This document shows, one piece after another, positions 1 to 10,238 of a stretch of 64,000 bases of DNA. The stretch is from positions 1-64,000 of the forward strand of contig SAXG01000086.1 in NCBI GenBank assembly GCA_012932865.1, read 5' to 3'. Below the pieces are notes generated by a model. That model searched no databases. It saw nothing but the letters and a program-made list of their open reading frames with translations, and was not told where the DNA came from. The stretch is from Amylostereum areolatum (lineage: Eukaryota > Basidiomycota > Agaricomycetes > Russulales > Stereaceae). The position numbers and the translations under genes were made by a program. The stretch's first letter is position 1; the number at the start of each line of letters is the position of its first letter.

Positions 1-1078
1 GCGTCAGCCCACTCCGATATGCCTTGCAACGCCTCACACCTCTTCAGAAACCCAGCAACATCCTCGTCAACGAGAACTGCGACCTGAAGGTGCGCATCTA
101 GCCCTCTTCCACGCGTCCCTCCTGACGCCCCGCGCCCAGATCTGCGACTTTGGCCTTGCGCGAATACAAGATCCGCAAATGACCGGCTACGTCTCCACGC
201 GCTACTACCGCGCCCCCGAAATCATGCTCACCTGGCAAAAATACGACGTCGCGGTCGACATCTGGAGCACAGGCTGCATCTTCGCGGAGATGCTCGAGGG
301 CAAGCCCCTCTTCCCAGGCAAAGACCGTACGTCTTTCCCCCTCCCTACGTCATCCTCCGTCCCTGGAAGTCAACGATGACGTTGTCCCGCGCAGATGTCG
401 ATCAGTTCTCCATCATCACGCAGCTGCTGGGCACGCCTCCGGACGACGTTATCCAGACCATCTGCAGCGAGAACGTGGGTCATACATGCTGCCCGGCCGT
501 TTTCGAAGCCAGGCAACGCTGACGACGATCTAGACCCTCCGCTTCGTGCAAAGCCTGCCCAAGCGCAAACGCGTGCCCTTCAGCGAAAAGCTGCGCTGCA
601 GCGACGAGAGCGGTGAGCCTCCCATCGCTTCCCCCGCCCCGCCTCCCGCTTTCCGCTCTGCTGATGCCGCGGCCGTTTAGCGCTCGATCTGCTCGAGAAA
701 ATGCTCGTGTTCGACCCCGTGAAGCGGATCAACGCCTCCGAGAGCCTCGCGCACGAGTACGTCGCGCCGTACCACGACCCGACGGACGAGCCCGTCGCCG
801 CGGAGAAGTTCGACTGGAGCTTCAACGACGCCGATCTGCCCGTGGACACATGGAAGGTCATGATGTACAGCGAGATCCTCGGTGCGTGCGCCTCCCGCCC
901 TCTCTTTTTCCCCAATGGAGAAAACCGTCACTAACACGGAGGATGGGGCCGGGTTTGCTCGGTAGACTTCCACCAGGTCGCGGATACGAACACGACTGGG
1001 GCCGTTCCGGAGGGCGCGCTCGCAGGTCCGGACGACCTCGGCGCGGCGACTGAAGCGCAGGCGGTCCCTGCGAACTGA
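1..1078 (+). CDS. hog1: Hog1/Sty1-type stress-activated MAP kinase, 3' part
   Basis: C-terminal part of a serine/threonine MAP kinase of the osmotic/oxidative stress pathway; the 5' part lies outside the window. Coding pieces run about 48-89, 140-326, 395-535ish, 534-612, 681-881 and 966-1078, separated by short GT-AG introns. The visible protein starts in the catalytic loop ([14 protein letters not shown]), then gives [13 protein letters not shown] followed by [14 protein letters not shown]. The TGY dual-phosphorylation motif marks the Hog1/p38 branch, as opposed to the TEY of Fus3/Slt2. Next come [17 protein letters not shown] and the common-docking region with [16 protein letters not shown], and the protein ends ...EAQAVPAN before the stop at 1076-1078. 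The frame is intact wherever it can be read. Family identity is firm. Assignment to Hog1 rather than a recent paralogue rests on the TGY motif and the closely matching C-terminal docking segment. Confidence 0.93.
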
Positions 1079-1988
1079 GGAAGAGAAGGATCCGAGTCGG
1101 ACGTGGCCCATGTTCTCATGTAGATCCGCGACGGCGTCACTCTCTCCTCTCCTTTTGTCTCTCTTCCCAAGTCTCGGACCGCCCTTTCCCACTCGATGAT
1201 GTGCCGCCCGCCTTTCTGCTTCTTGTATCAAACACACACACACGCGAAGATTGTTTGCCGCCACGCCGGGGCCGGGGGCGGAGCGAAGTGAAGAAGTGAA
1301 GTGAAGTGAAGTGAAATTTGATGTATCATGTACCTTTGTCGTCGTCGCTGTATCCCCCCCTTCGTGTTTATCTTCGCTATTATACATTCACGGATTACGG
1401 ACTCGTTGGTCTCTCTTTCTCTCCCCTCTTGTCGCTGTTGACTCGGTGTTTCGGTTCGTTTCGTACCGCTGAGGGCCATAAGTAATCCATGCTACAGAAA
1501 CCCTTATACATACCGTGCGGAGGCGCAGGGTCGGACTTTACGCTTTCTTGGCCACAGTGCACAATACGAGGTCTTGGGATTCGAAGGGCTCGTTCGTTTT
1601 GTTTTTACACCCCAGTGACGACACGTGCCGTGCCCTCTGAATTTCTGAACCATCCAAGTCACTCACAGCCTGCATTGGTAGCCTCATCGAGGCGGCATGC
1701 CGCCGGTTGATCGAATCCTTAGTCGGGTGCGCGCACGACTCCGGGCTTGAAGCTTATTTAACTGCAAATGGGGACTACTCTGCTCACCATTCACCAACTC
1801 GAAAGTGTACCGTACTCAAGTGAGAACTTGAGGCGTGTAGGGGCGTAAGCATAGTCTAATATACACCAGAGATCTGGAAACAATTCCATCTTACCAATGG
1901 TCGCGAACGCCGTCCTTCCAATATTGAAGCATTGTAAACTCTTTGACACACAGTAACCGAAGCATCATTACAGAATACGAAGCCTTTT
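1079..1988. other. Convergent intergenic region with simple repeats
   Basis: This stretch separates the MAPK 3' end from the 3' end of the minus-strand transporter, so both genes terminate into it. It holds a CA tract at 1231-1243 and a (GTGAA)n tract at 1285-1315. Open frames here on either strand show no protein-family features. Nothing else is supportable. Confidence 0.6.
1285..1315. repeat. (GTGAA)n minisatellite in MAPK 3' region
   Basis: Five-base units GTGAA/AAGTG are repeated about six times in the probable 3' untranslated region of the MAPK gene. A short CA run lies 45 bp upstream. No function is visible. Confidence 0.7.
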
Positions 1989-4191
1989 TTAAGGCGTATA
2001 CTCAAAGCAAGGATGCCGATCTCCCAGTCTTCTTCTCTCTTCCTTCGAGTCCCACTCACCTGCAGCTTTCCCCTTTCCGAGTCTAGCACGCATTTCCTGC
2101 ACCATTGCCCTTTTCTTCAGGTTGGCTCGCACAATATATGCAGAAGTGAAGGCGGAGAAGACCGCGACCCCGAGGGAGAAAGATAGGTTGACGATCGACG
2201 CGACACGGAACCGAGGTGGCCCGATGAAAATCCACGTGGAGAGGATGCCTGACCAGCTGTCAGCCAAATACCGAATTAAAGGTTTTTATGATAGCGCACC
2301 TCCCATGTTCGTACAAGCGAACGTCATAGCAATGGCTGTCGCTCGTCGGTAATGAGGCTGCACGTTGTTTGCGTTCCAGGTTCCCAGGCAGGGTGATAAA
2401 GAATATGTACCGATGATCTGAAGGAACAAAGCCCCGTAGTCTGCATGTTTGTTCGGGGTCGCTGCTTACCATGTCAGAGATATGTATCAATGCGGCGAGT
2501 CGTAAAGGTTGACGTACCGGTGAAAATGGCGAATCCAGCGGCGGCGACGAGGCTAGCAAAGACAGCACAAGCACCTCGCTGACGATACCTGTCACTTAGG
2601 TATGACGACGCAATACAAATCACGAAGGAGCAGGCATAGGGTGGAACCTGGAATGGGTTTTAGATGATGGAAATGCTGAGAACTGTCGGAAGTTACGGTG
2701 AGCAACTGCGAGCGAGACGGAGAGAATCCGAGCCCGTTGACAATGGTCGGGGAGCTAAGGAGTGTGAGACAAAACTACAGGGGTTTTCAAGCTGAAATGA
2801 CGAACAAGTTTGCGAGACCGTAGAGCTAAGGAGATGATCAGTATCAACTCAATGCAATATATCGAAAGTATTCACCAATACGCCATTGAAAAGCAGTGGA
2901 GGACATGCCATTAGTATGTGCGGCGCTGTGAACGCGCTTCTGACCTCATGCCAGCTAAATTCCCTCTTTGAGATCGTCGTAGTTATCGCATCACCGCTCC
3001 AATCTTCGGCAAGGATCGTGGAATAGATGACCTTCTCTTCGCGAGACAGAAGTCCGAATGTCCTGATAGACGAGGGGACGAGGAAAGCGGTCACCAATCC
3101 GAACACTGTGGTGAAGACGCTTCCCTACACGGGGAGAAATACGAATATATGTCAGAATCTATCGCATCCGTCAGTATATGATGAATGCCGTACCAGGATG
3201 AAAATCCAGGCCCATGCGGGAATCCCTCGCAGGCCATCCATGTTCTCGATCGCAGCGGCAAGTAAATCCCGAGAAAAGCACCAGCAAGAGACGTCACGCT
3301 GAACATGCACGCAAAGCGGAACTGCAAGGTGCTTCTTCTGTAAAACGAAGACATATAAAGCACAATTCCTGGGAGTATCCCGGCTTGAACATATCGAAAC
3401 ACAATCAGCGATTTAGAGCAGAAGGTCAAAGGAAAAAATCACCCTCAAGGACTCCTAGAATAAATCGACAGGCAAGAAATCCATGGTAAGTCGTGACAGC
3501 ACCTGATCAACACGCGGTGAGAACACTGAGACATCCATACTAGATGAGATGGATTACCTTGACACGCACAAACCATTCCCCACATGATCACCATGAACGG
3601 TAGGGTGACAATTGGCTCCGAGACGCTTCATGAGAAGGTTCATGGGGAACTCGGCCAGTACGAGCGGAATGCTGAAGACATGAGCCCTCGGTGAGGTATG
3701 AAATAATGTAGAAGTGGACAGTGTGTACTAACTATGTAAGAGTTAGCGAGGGTCGAAAAGTCATGGTTCGACATCTTGAGGTCCCTTTGAAGACCCGCCA
3801 GGCGTGCGTTCCCTATATTCCTGAAGGGGGCCTCAGCGCGGATGTTAAGCGACTTGTTCGATATTTAACGACGCACGTCCGATCCTATGTCCGGAGTAGG
3901 CCATTCAACGTTCAACATCCGCCCAAAGCTAGCCTTTGAGCTCACCAAGAAGAAAGCAGATCTAAGGGATGGGAAGTCAGAGCGAGTTTCGATTGGTATG
4001 CGCATAAGAGACGTACAGTACATGCCCATGAGGGGAATGACGACTAAGTCGATTTTCACCAACGCTCTCCTCTCGCCACTAGCAAGTTGCTCGGGTGTGA
4101 AGTTCACCGACTTTGCCGCGATCCCCACTTCGGTGATGAGGATGGACGACTTGATGTCGCCGGATTCAAGCAGAACCTCGTCCTTGGACAT
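1989..4191 (-). CDS. MFS permease (anion:cation symporter / Dal5-like), frames disrupted
   Basis: Plasma-membrane transporter of the fungal allantoate/nicotinate-type MFS family. The ATG at 4191 (MSKDEVLLESGDIKSS) leads to the family start ERRALVKIDLVVIPLMGMY. Spliced exons then give DRTNIGNARLAGLQRDLKM, EFPMNLLMKRLGAN, LPFMVIMWGMVCACQ, LEAGILPGIVLYMSSFYRR, SPTIVNGLGFSPSRSQLLTV, TWNANNVQPHYRRATAIAMT and the characteristic C-terminus GDRHPCFEYTP. The family is therefore clear along the whole length. Three joins do not keep frame: between the TLANSYI exon and IPLVLAE; within KRLGAN/LPFMV (GGG at 3603-3605 on +); and within SLAGAF/AAAIENM (AAAA at 3274-3277 on +). The gene is either decayed or carries homopolymer sequence errors. 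Substrate is unknown. An upstream in-frame ATG at 4269 is possible but adds atypical sequence. Confidence 0.75.
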
Positions 4192-5238
4192 CTTTCTGAC
4201 TTGCGGGGAAGGCAACCGGTGGACAAGAGTTGGAAGCAGACGATTTGAAGGGGGATGTACACTCACCAACGCGACTGTTATGCGGGAGAGATGTGACTAC
4301 TAAGCTGCGTCCGGGAGCTCTGTGATCCGAGGGTTTCGGTGATTAACAGTGATTTGAATGCGCGATAGCGCGATTTCCCAGCTTAAGAGTGACCAGTGCG
4401 CCGGCCCTCCTGCAGCCTGAAGCTTGAGTCACCGAGTCAGTATAAGCAACGGGGCTGAGTCCCCACAGGAAGACGCTTTGATGTTACATAGGTGGTCCGA
4501 GCAGGCCGTTCTATGGTAGTTCGATGGCCATGTATCTTCAAGATGTGCATGTGAGCTTTCAGAGCGCTGTTGAGACTTTGAGCGCTGAGCGCTGAGCGCT
4601 TGCCAGTACCCCTCCGTCGGCGTTAGGCCTGGGGGTCGAGGAGCTTATGTAATCTGGCGTCCCTTCCAATTTCCGTCCGCCGAACCCCAGGGATCTTCTT
4701 TCTGACGCATATGACTTGGGATACTGCTAACGACATGTGCGTAAGTACGAAACGTGCTCTAACTGCATAGGCTGGACTGCTGGACCCCCCAACGAAAGCT
4801 CAAGCTTCAAGCTTCGAGTGTCGGAGGGTCAAACACCAAATGCATTATGCCTCCCCGGGCAGATCGCTGAACCCCGTTATTGGCCACACCAAGCCTGTGG
4901 GCGCGCATGCACTGCCGTCGAATCCTCTGAGTCCCCTTTTCCCTACATCTTCATTATCATCAGTTTCTGCGCTAGTTCATCGCCGTCAGCCATCGAACTT
5001 CACCGCACCACGGAACGATCAGATACCAGTATTTCGGTGCGCGTTACGCTCTTTAGGAAACTAAAGCAGCTCTGAAAGATTGAAGTAGTACGGTTTGGAC
5101 ACGCGGTTCTATCAGGGGGACGGTGATGACTCTTGCCCACTTTAGGAAGGCTAAATCCCAGGCCTGCTATCTTCTGGAAGCCGGTGAACCATATAACATC
5201 GTCAGTAGCCGTACGTTCAAGAGTCATCTAGTCCAGTC
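4192..5238. other. Divergent promoter region with AGCGCTG and AAGCTT repeats
   Basis: About 1 kb between the 5' ends of the transporter (-) and the membrane protein (+), so it should hold both promoters. It contains CTGAAGCTTGAG at 4417-4428, three AGCGCTG units at 4580-4600 and a doubled AAGCTTC at 4801-4816. No coding region can be supported. Confidence 0.5.
4580..4600. repeat. Tandem AGCGCTG heptamers, copy 1
   Basis: Three head-to-tail AGCGCTG units, each containing the palindrome AGCGCT. Related tracts lie at 6855-6872, 16703-16730 and, weaker, 61441-61470, always outside genes. Confidence 0.6.
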
Positions 5239-6587
5239 ATGGCGCTCTCCCTCGTTCGCGCGACTATTATCTCAACTATCCTCCAGGCGATTGTCTATGG
5301 TGATTATCTCACTACACGGATCTCTACGTGCTCATTGTGAATTTCGTTATCAGGATGTTCTGTATTCATGTTTGCAATCACCCCTGTGGGTACTGACAAG
5401 CCGCCGCCACAAGAAGACCGCGAACTGGTACATGATTATAGTGGCAATCCTCCTATTCAGTATAAGCACTGCTGTACGATTCCTATTTGCTATTTTGTTC
5501 GTATATTCGCTCACAATATAAATATCCACGCAGCGCATGATTCTCGACAGCGACCGGCTGGTCAGAGGGCTCTTGGATGAGGCCCAATTTCCCCCTTGGA
5601 GGGTCTTCTGGCTGGCTAGGAAATCCCGCCGAGCCGTCGTATATTGCTAGAAACGCTCTCATGGTTATAGAGAACCTATTAGCTGACTCGGTAATCGTAT
5701 GTACATGGTTTCTAGGCCTTCCCTGCGACACTGAACGAACATTGTCTTGCAGAATATACCGCGCCTACGTTGTCTGGCAGTCGCTATGGGTCATCGCGGT
5801 TCCTGTGACTTTGCTTCTCGGACTCCTCTGTATGTTTCAGGCTCTTGTCCGACGTTGGCTTATCCAGCTGACGGCCATTCTGCTTCGTGACGTAGCCCTT
5901 GGGACGTACAATCTGACTCAGGCCGCGCAAGTGCATGTCGGCGCTCCCTTCAATCCAGTCACGCAGCACTTAATCACGGCATACTTCGCCCTTTCGCTGG
6001 CAGCCAACTCCTCCGCCACACGTGAGTGTTTTTCCACCCCCCTCCATTAGCAACTGTTGATACGAGTCCACATGTAGTACTCTTGGTGTATCGTCTTTGG
6101 AGCTTCAACCGCGAGGCATCACAATACGGAAGAGTGGGTACTTCGGCCGTCAAATCTGTGATACTCACCATTCTGGATGCTGCAATCGTCTACTGGGCCT
6201 TGATTCTCACCACTCTCGTCACAATTGTCTTCTCCGACGTAACACATTTCATCTTCTTAGACCTGGTGAGTCGATATCACTCTTCCTGGCTCGTCTGAAG
6301 TCATCAACGATATATTTTAGATCGTCCCTACTGCCGCCTCGACCATTTATATCATATTTGTACGATCTGCTCTCGTCGCGAGCCGTGAAAGGAACAAGTC
6401 CGTGGCCACGGGAGGTTCCTCCGGGACACGCTCGTTCGGAGGCTCGAGGAATCCACGCACGGTGCAGATATCTGTCACGCAACTTCATGAAACGGATGAG
6501 ACGGAGAGCTACAATCTGAGCTCGCCGAGGAAGCCTGGATCTGTTCTCTCCCGGAACGATAGACTTGAACTACGCGACTCCATATAG
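5239..6587 (+). CDS. DUF6533/6534-like seven-helix membrane protein, frame problems in 5' half
   Basis: Multi-pass membrane protein of a family greatly expanded in agaricomycetes; its function is unknown, and receptor-like roles are only suggested by the topology. The start at 5239 reads MALSLVRATIISTILQAIVY. Later segments include LTSRRHKKTANWYMIIVAIL, LADSVI, IYRAYVVWQSLWVIAVPVTL, YFALSLAANSSAT, LLVYRLWSFNREAS, a pair of hydrophobic stretches near 6170-6260, and a polar Ser-rich tail ending ELRDSI. The 3' half (after about 5760) splices cleanly. In the 5' half, frame is lost at CCCC (5381-5384) and at CCCCC (5591-5595), where one C fewer would restore the family pattern, and at the splice before IYRAY near 5757. 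This may be decay or sequence error. Family placement rests on the YRxYVVW and LATN-like patterns. Confidence 0.7.
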
Positions 6588-6854
6588 CCTGGCAGGTTTT
6601 TATTGGAATCGGGTTTACTCAGGTCATTATTCTATCTACCTTCCGGGATTTACTTCGTCCATGACCCCCCTTGTTTTCTTGATAAATCTTACGAGTGGCA
6701 TTTTGCTTATGGAGGAAATGGGGGCGCTGGGCGCTGGGCGGAGAGTAAGGACGTGACTCCTACAGCGGATTAACTGAGTCGAACAGTGCACGGTAGCTTT
6801 CCCAGTCGCCTGCGTATATTGAGCACCATATTCGAGCCTACGTGGGTCTTACGT

Positions 6855-6872
6855 GCTGAGCGCTGAGCGCTG
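6855..6872. repeat. Tandem AGCGCTG heptamers, copy 2
   Basis: Reads GCTGAGCGCTGAGCGCTG. Same heptamer as 4580-4600; the two tracts bracket the membrane-protein gene. Confidence 0.6.
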
Positions 6873-7437
6873 AAACGCTTCAGCCTCAGGCCGTAAGTGC
6901 CAAAAGTAAGTAATGAAGCTTAAGGAACTACTATACCTGGCCCGCTGGCGCCAGGCTTCCGGCCCGGAAACGCCCGACGCGCGCTTCTTTCCAGTCTGAG
7001 TAAATCGACGGCGGCACTGGCCCCTCCTTCAGCGCACTCGCCGTTCCGCGTGAATACACCGTCTTCTTCAAGATGCAAATGCAAACGAAGACGTACGACG
7101 TAAAAACATGAAACTCAGCACTCGCATGCACTTCCGGATCACCCCGCTCGTAAGTTCACATCTTCACCTCGTACTATTTTCCACATCGAACCTTATAGAG
7201 GACCCGTAGTAATGGGTGATGCGAGTTCCACTGCTCGCATCGCGCTCGTATCCGTTAACGTCGTATTTCTGATGGTGGGTCATCAGAACATCTCCCTGTG
7301 TGTTCTATCTCCCCTGCGAAAAATGCGTTAGTAGCCGTTGTCCAACATGCGGAGGTTAGACCAATGCCGCGCACGGATTGCGTCCATCCAACATACTGTT
7401 TCTCGGATTGAGCGGCACGTAGACCTCAGGACAAGGG

Positions 7438-7445
7438 TATAAATA
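7438..7445 (+). promoter_or_regulatory. TATA box of the halogenase gene
   Basis: Perfect TATAAATA located 86 bp before the ATG at 7531, with pyrimidine-rich sequence (tctcttatcttctctc) just before the start codon. Spacing fits a fungal TATA promoter. Assignment is by position and sequence only. Confidence 0.55.
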
Positions 7446-7530
7446 GGTGCGTTGTGCGCGAAGGATGGAACAACCCAGCGTGCTACCACCGTGGCAGGGA
7501 TTCTCTTATCTTCTCTCAACATTTGCAGCT

Positions 7531-9696
7531 ATGTCTCCTACAACGAATTTCGTCCCCAGCGGATTCACTATTGTAGGTGGAACAAACGCTATATGTACTA
7601 AGCTAAAACACACTTTCCGAATATAGCCTCAGAAAACCAGTATCCTCGTTATTGGCGGAGGGCCGGCTGGGTCTTATGCGTCCACCCTTCTCGCCCGAGG
7701 TAAAACTTAGAGCGCGTTATGTTTAGCAATCATTAATCCAAACCATGCTCTTTCAGAGGGATTTGACGTCGTTTTGCTCGAGCGCGATCGGTTTCCCAGG
7801 TATAGACATTGAAAACTTCACTAAACGCGTGTACGATGCAACGTCTCTCTACAGGTACCACATCGGTGAAAGCTTGCTACCATCTATTCCCCACTACCTT
7901 TCATTCATCGGCGCCGAAAAGATGATACAGGAGAAGGGATTTAAAATCAAGGTGAACAATCGCACTTATTGCTAGTGTATTCTGTATAGTTGACGTCGCA
8001 CTTTGCCAGCCCGGCGCCGCCGTGAAGTTCAATCAGTATAGTCGTGAAGGATGTGAGTGCGCTTGAATGAAACCCTTGAATGAAACCCTTGACACCGTAC
8101 TTATAATCGAATGTATATAGATACAGACTTCTCATCGCTAGAATCTGGGTCCGTAACCTGGAATGTCGTGCGTATCAACCCTTGTTTGAGGCTGCAAAGG
8201 CTCACTGGCGAACAGATTAGATCCGAGTTCGACGATGCACTTCTCAAGTATGCCGCTTCCTGTGGAGTGCGGGTCTTCGAAGATACCAAAGTCACCTCGA
8301 TCTTGTTCGAAGACGCGGATTACAGCGGGAGACCAACCGCCTGCAAATGGAAGACGAAGGCCGGCGTGGAGGGTATGACTCGATTCAAGTGGCTCATCGA
8401 CGCATCAGGCCGTGCGGGAATGATGTCTACTCAGTACCTTCACAACCGGACGTTCAATTCGAGTCTCAAGAATGTAGCGTGCTGGGGATACTGGAAAGGT
8501 GGCGGCGTTTATGCCCCTGGAACAGAACGCCATGATGCACCGTGGTTCGAGGCCTTGACAGGTTGGTCAGGCTCGCTTGCTCGTGAATATAAATTAACGT
8601 TTTTACACTTAGATGAGTCCGGCTGGGCTTGGTATATTCCACTCCACGATGGTACTGTCTCCGTGGGCTTTGTCATGAGCGAAGCATCGAGCGTCGCCAA
8701 AAAGAATGATCTGCGCGTCCAGGCGGGATGCGTGACGCTCGCGGAGCACTACCATAGCCAGCTTCGCTTTGTTCCGAATCTCCACAAGCTTTTGCAACAT
8801 GCATCCCTCGTGTCACAAGTGAAGTCAGCCAGCGACTACAGCTACTCGGCGTCTAGCAACGCAGGAACTGGATATCGCATGGTTGGCGATGCTGCCGGTG
8901 CGTTTGATATCACCGCCTACATACGTCACATGCTGATGATCGAGAAGCATTCATCGACCCATTCTTCTCGTCTGGTGTGCATTTGGCATTCACGAGTGCG
9001 CTTTCCGCTGCGTGTTCGATTTCAGCATCGATCCGCGGCCAATGCACCGAGGAACAAGCGATAGTGTTTCACAATCTGAAGACTGGCACGGCCTATACTC
9101 GGTATGCTTAAACATATGTCCTAAATCTCGGATACTCATGGCGTCATTGTAGTTTCCTTGTGGTTGTGTTGGGAGCATACCGCCAGATTCAAGCTCAGAA
9201 TGTACCTGTTCTTCAGGACGTCGACGAGGGAAACTTCGATCGTGCATTCGATCTGCTTCGTCCCAGTACGCCCCCTCTCACTGTTTTCAATGCCCGAGAC
9301 CCCTCTTTTTAATCATCGCGTCTAGTTCTTAGAGGGGCAGGCGATATCAGCGAAGAAAAGCTTACTGAAGACGCAGTGCAGAAGGCCATGCATCTCTGTT
9401 CCGCTGTGTTCGCCCCTACGACTCCGGCGATGCACGCAGATGTCGCGAAGCGTGTAGACCCAAGTCTCACGGACATGAAGGGCCCGGTTTTACTCCCAGA
9501 GGACATCGCACGCGTTGTAGCAACGGGCGACGAAGACGCGTTTCACGTTCTGAGCGAAATCAACGCCCGAAAGCCCGTCCATGCGGTCTACGATGTGGGA
9601 AACCACTTCGTCCACGAGACTTTCGCAGGATTCGTACCCTGTATAACGCAAGGAGAGCTTGGTCTCCTTGCCAGCACCCAGGTTCTTCACGTTTGA
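7531..9696 (+). CDS. FAD-dependent halogenase
   Basis: Flavin-dependent halogenase that would chlorinate (or brominate) an electron-rich aromatic ring, using FADH2, O2 and halide; it needs a flavin reductase encoded elsewhere. Spliced product is 553 aa from ten or so exons (7531-7572, 7627-7699, 7757-7799, 7855-7951, 8010-8052, 8121-8561, 8613-8897, 8948-9101, 9153-9265, 9326-9696), all joining in frame. GGGPAGS at residues 24-30 is the FAD-binding Rossmann motif. RDRFPRYHIGESLLPS is the segment that follows it in fungal phenolic halogenases. GWAWYIP at 250-256 is the WxWxIP halogenase signature that suppresses monooxygenation. FIDPFFSSGVHLAF is the second conserved FAD/substrate block. The sequence resembles basidiomycete enzymes acting on free phenols, such as the Armillaria type. 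No carrier-protein or PKS gene is nearby, which fits a free small substrate. The O-methyltransferase follows 542 bp downstream in the same direction. Confidence 0.93.
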
Positions 9697-10238
9697 TGCC
9701 TGACCACAGCGTTCGTTCAATCCAACATTCAGCAATCACAAATCATGTTCTTCGTCACTAGAATTCTGATGTCCTTCATGCGTATCTCTCTGGAGATTTT
9801 ACATATTTCAAGTTGTGTCCTAGGAGCCTAGGAGGGAATTCCGAGTCGTGTACGAAATGCAATCAAATGAGTTTCCCCCTTCTAGCCGACGACTCGCCGC
9901 TCTATCAGCATGTACGGGATCCGATTAATTTAAATACCCGTAGGGCGAGAACAGCCGGTTTTCAAGCTTCAAGCCTTCGGCGCCTTGCACCCGAGCCTCT
10001 GGTCGTCGCCGGTCGGGAATTGTTCCATAAAGTTACTAAAGGTTACCGAGTACTGGCGCAAGATCCAGATCGGGAGGGCGCGCCAAACACCCGACACGAT
10101 GAGCGCTATAGCAAATTGCCTTATTTACAGCTCGAGTCCGTCCATGATGCACCCAGACGACGCCGCCTACGTTTCCTGCCCAGTTCCCTCTCTCACTCTG
10201 ACCGGTTGTTTCGACGACCCTCTCATCTACTCTCCATA

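Larger units (their letters stand above)
6588..7530. other. Intergenic region upstream of the halogenase
   Basis: No gene is recognisable. It contains GGGCGCT-type repeats near 6722-6738, AGCGCTG-type repeats at 6855-6872, and the halogenase core promoter near its right end. Confidence 0.5.

Noticed and set aside
677..1387. 236-codon open frame antisense to the MAPK
   Set aside because: It is the complement of GC-rich MAPK exons plus the 3' region; composition is Arg-rich with no family motif.
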